DNA from: Bacillota bacterium
GTDB lineage: Bacteria > Bacillota_E > Sulfobacillia > Sulfobacillales > Sulfobacillaceae
Assembly: GCA_021820645.1 (NCBI GenBank)
Contig: JAKADJ010000158.1
Coordinates: 1-5,983, forward strand
Direction of reading: 5' to 3'
Length of the DNA: 5,983 nucleotides
In this document: positions 4,623 to 5,983 of the stretch, piece after piece
Layout: each line of letters begins with the position of its first letter
Numbering within the stretch: position 1 is the first letter of the stretch
Translations under genes and position numbers: made by a program
The notes under the pieces: generated by a model
What the model saw: the letters and a program-made list of their open reading frames with translations, nothing else
What the model was told of the DNA's origin: nothing
The model's database searches: none

Positions 4623-5983
4623 GCAGGCAATGGTGGTCGGAAATCCTTACGTTGGCACGTTATGTTCTGCGCGGTCGCATCCTGTGGTTTTGGATCGCCG
4701 CAAGTTTGGTTTGGCCGACTTGCGATGTCTGGCTCTTAGGTGCTAAAGGGACATCGCCGATCATTTTATCCTTAAACATGGCCCTAATTCCCGTGGGTCC
4801 TATTGTGTTTGGACTAATCGGGGGCCAACTTACGGACATGCTGCAAGCTAAGCGTGCCGGCGAAATACTCCGGGCCTGGCCAACCAGGCCGTGGATGCGG
4901 ACCGTAGCGGTAGCCACGGTTCTCGTCGCCATGTCTTTGTTGTCGGCCTTCGTGACTAATTTATCCACTGTGGTCGGGACCTCCAGCCATTTTTGGCAGG
5001 GATCCTCGTGGGCCACCACTGCTTGGACTGACGGTATGCTGGTGGTAGGCCTTACTGACTTGCTATGGCTTTCCGGAGGAGTACTCTTGGGATCTTGGGT
5101 TCGGGGAATATGGAAAGTGCTGGTGCTAATTTTGGCGCCGATGGCTTGGCTCATTGCAACCCTCGTGGTTTCGGACAATCTGGCGGCGCGGGGGGCATCG
5201 TCGGCGACATTGTTGGCACCGTTGGAAATTGCCCCGTTTGCGTGGATTGCGGGCCACGTCTCATCCATCTGGGGGTATGGTGTCTACCAACCGCTCTTGA
5301 TGGATTTGGCGGTGTTGACTCTTGTGACGGGGTTTTTTCTCGTCGCCCTCGCGGGTTTTAAATCCTACGGCGTGGATCGCGGGCTTTCGATAGTGGCGAG
5401 CGTGCTCGGGATCTCGATGGCAGGGGCGGCGATTGGGATCGGGGGCGTGCTGCTGCGGTTGGGGTCCATTAACAGTTATGAGGCCCTGGCTGGTGCGTAT
5501 CATAGTGGACAGCGATCCAACGTTAAGCTACTACGTGCTCGGATGACTATTCTCCACATGGGCCCCAATCAATTGGACGCCCGGACGACTTTCAATGTTG
5601 TACCGGAAACGACGGTCTCCCGCCTTAAGTTTTTCCTCAATCCCGCCCTGAAGGTGACGGCGGCTCTAGTTGACGGCCGCTTAGTTTCGGTATCGCGGTT
5701 GACGATTACGGGTTGGCAGGCGCTTAATGTTTCGTTGGTGAAAAATTTTCCGGTGTCCGTGGAAATTTCTTTTGAGGGGAATCCGACGCTTCAGGCTCCG
5801 GCACATGGCTCGCCCCATGCAGCTGTCTTTATTGCTGCGAATGGTTGGCTCTTACCTGGAGGAGACTGGTACCCGCTCTTGGGTACTCCCGCGACTGCTC
5901 CGATCCCGTGGTCGCTTCGCATAGAACACGCGCCTCCGGTCTTGGCTGCCGTTAGTAGCCTCGGTCGCTTGCGACCGGGTAGC
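4619..5983 (+). CDS. ABC-2 type permease fused to an M1-aminopeptidase-like extracytoplasmic domain (partial, C-terminus off the right edge)
   Basis: From ATG 4619 the frame is open for 455 codons to the last base, with no stop, so the protein continues beyond the window. Residues 1-280 are a permease: hydrophobic helices at about 19-40, 46-70, 93-117, 138-158, 163-184, 224-246 and 257-280, with the ABC-2 cytoplasmic segment EILRAWPTRPW (82-92) between helices 2 and 3. Seven helices with a cytoplasmic N-terminus would put everything after residue 280 outside the membrane. Residues ~300-455 are soluble and beta-rich. SRLKFFLNPALKVTAALVDG (334-353), VSVEISFEG (379-387) and GWLLPGGDWYPL (409-420) follow the order seen in the N-terminal beta-sandwich of M1 aminopeptidases (strand, 'LNP.LKV', 'v.y.G', then 'WYP'). 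The M1 catalytic motifs (GAMEN, HEXXH) would come later and cannot be seen. The start overlaps the previous stop (ATGA), implying translational coupling. The permease call is firm. The M1-like call rests on motif memory, not an alignment. Confidence 0.82.
   Translation, partial: MSRQWWSEILTLARYVLRGRILWFWIAASLVWPTCDVWLLGAKGTSPIILSLNMALIPVGPIVFGLIGGQLTDMLQAKRAGEILRAWPTRPWMRTVAVATVLVAMSLLSAFVTNLSTVVGTSSHFWQGSSWATTAWTDGMLVVGLTDLLWLSGGVLLGSWVRGIWKVLVLILAPMAWLIATLVVSDNLAARGASSATLLAPLEIAPFAWIAGHVSSIWGYGVYQPLLMDLAVLTLVTGFFLVALAGFKSYGVDRGLSIVASVLGISMAGAAIGIGGVLLRLGSINSYEALAGAYHSGQRSNVKLLRARMTILHMGPNQLDARTTFNVVPETTVSRLKFFLNPALKVTAALVDGRLVSVSRLTITGWQALNVSLVKNFPVSVEISFEGNPTLQAPAHGSPHAAVFIAANGWLLPGGDWYPLLGTPATAPIPWSLRIEHAPPVLAAVSSLGRLRPGS

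Noticed and set aside
4660..5268. A 202-codon minus-strand reading frame opposite the second permease
   Set aside because: It lies wholly antisense to a well-supported membrane protein gene, is rich in Thr, Ser and Pro with no family motif, and has no clear ribosome binding site. It is the reverse shadow of hydrophobic codons.

Overview
The window looks like ordinary chromosomal DNA from a bacterium, probably of the Bacillota. The genes are compact, base composition is moderately GC-rich, GTG starts occur beside ATG, and one gene has a strong Shine-Dalgarno site (AGGGAGG). A Sulfobacillus-like acidophile is my impression only; nothing in the sequence fixes the taxon. I see no rRNA, tRNA, CRISPR array, transposase or attachment site.

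Layout. Positions 1-432 (minus strand) hold the N-terminal part of an ADP-ribose-pyrophosphatase-like Nudix hydrolase that runs off the left edge. A 200-bp divergent promoter region (433-632) separates it from a second, different Nudix hydrolase on the plus strand (633-1133). Next comes an alpha/beta hydrolase (1232-2083) whose frame is intact except for one in-frame TAG at 1421-1423, inside the conserved D-x-P-G-H-G-x-S motif. A GNAT N-acetyltransferase (2247-2741) follows, with its own strong ribosome binding site. A 259-bp gap (2742-3000) holds no gene I can support.

The right half is a tightly coupled three-gene ABC-2 export-type operon: an ATPase (3001-3912), a six-helix permease (3909-4622) and a second permease (4619 to beyond the right edge). 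Both junctions are ATGA stop/start overlaps, so the three products are probably translated together and assemble as one transporter. The second permease is the notable gene. After about seven membrane helices it continues into a domain, predicted to lie outside the membrane, that resembles the N-terminal beta-sandwich of M1-family aminopeptidases. The peptidase core, if present, would lie beyond the window.

How the genes work together: the left half is a group of small housekeeping or detoxification enzymes (two nucleotide-diphosphate hydrolases, one hydrolase that is broken or read through, and one acetyltransferase). They share no obvious pathway. The right half is an independent transporter unit with a possible surface peptidase-like module.
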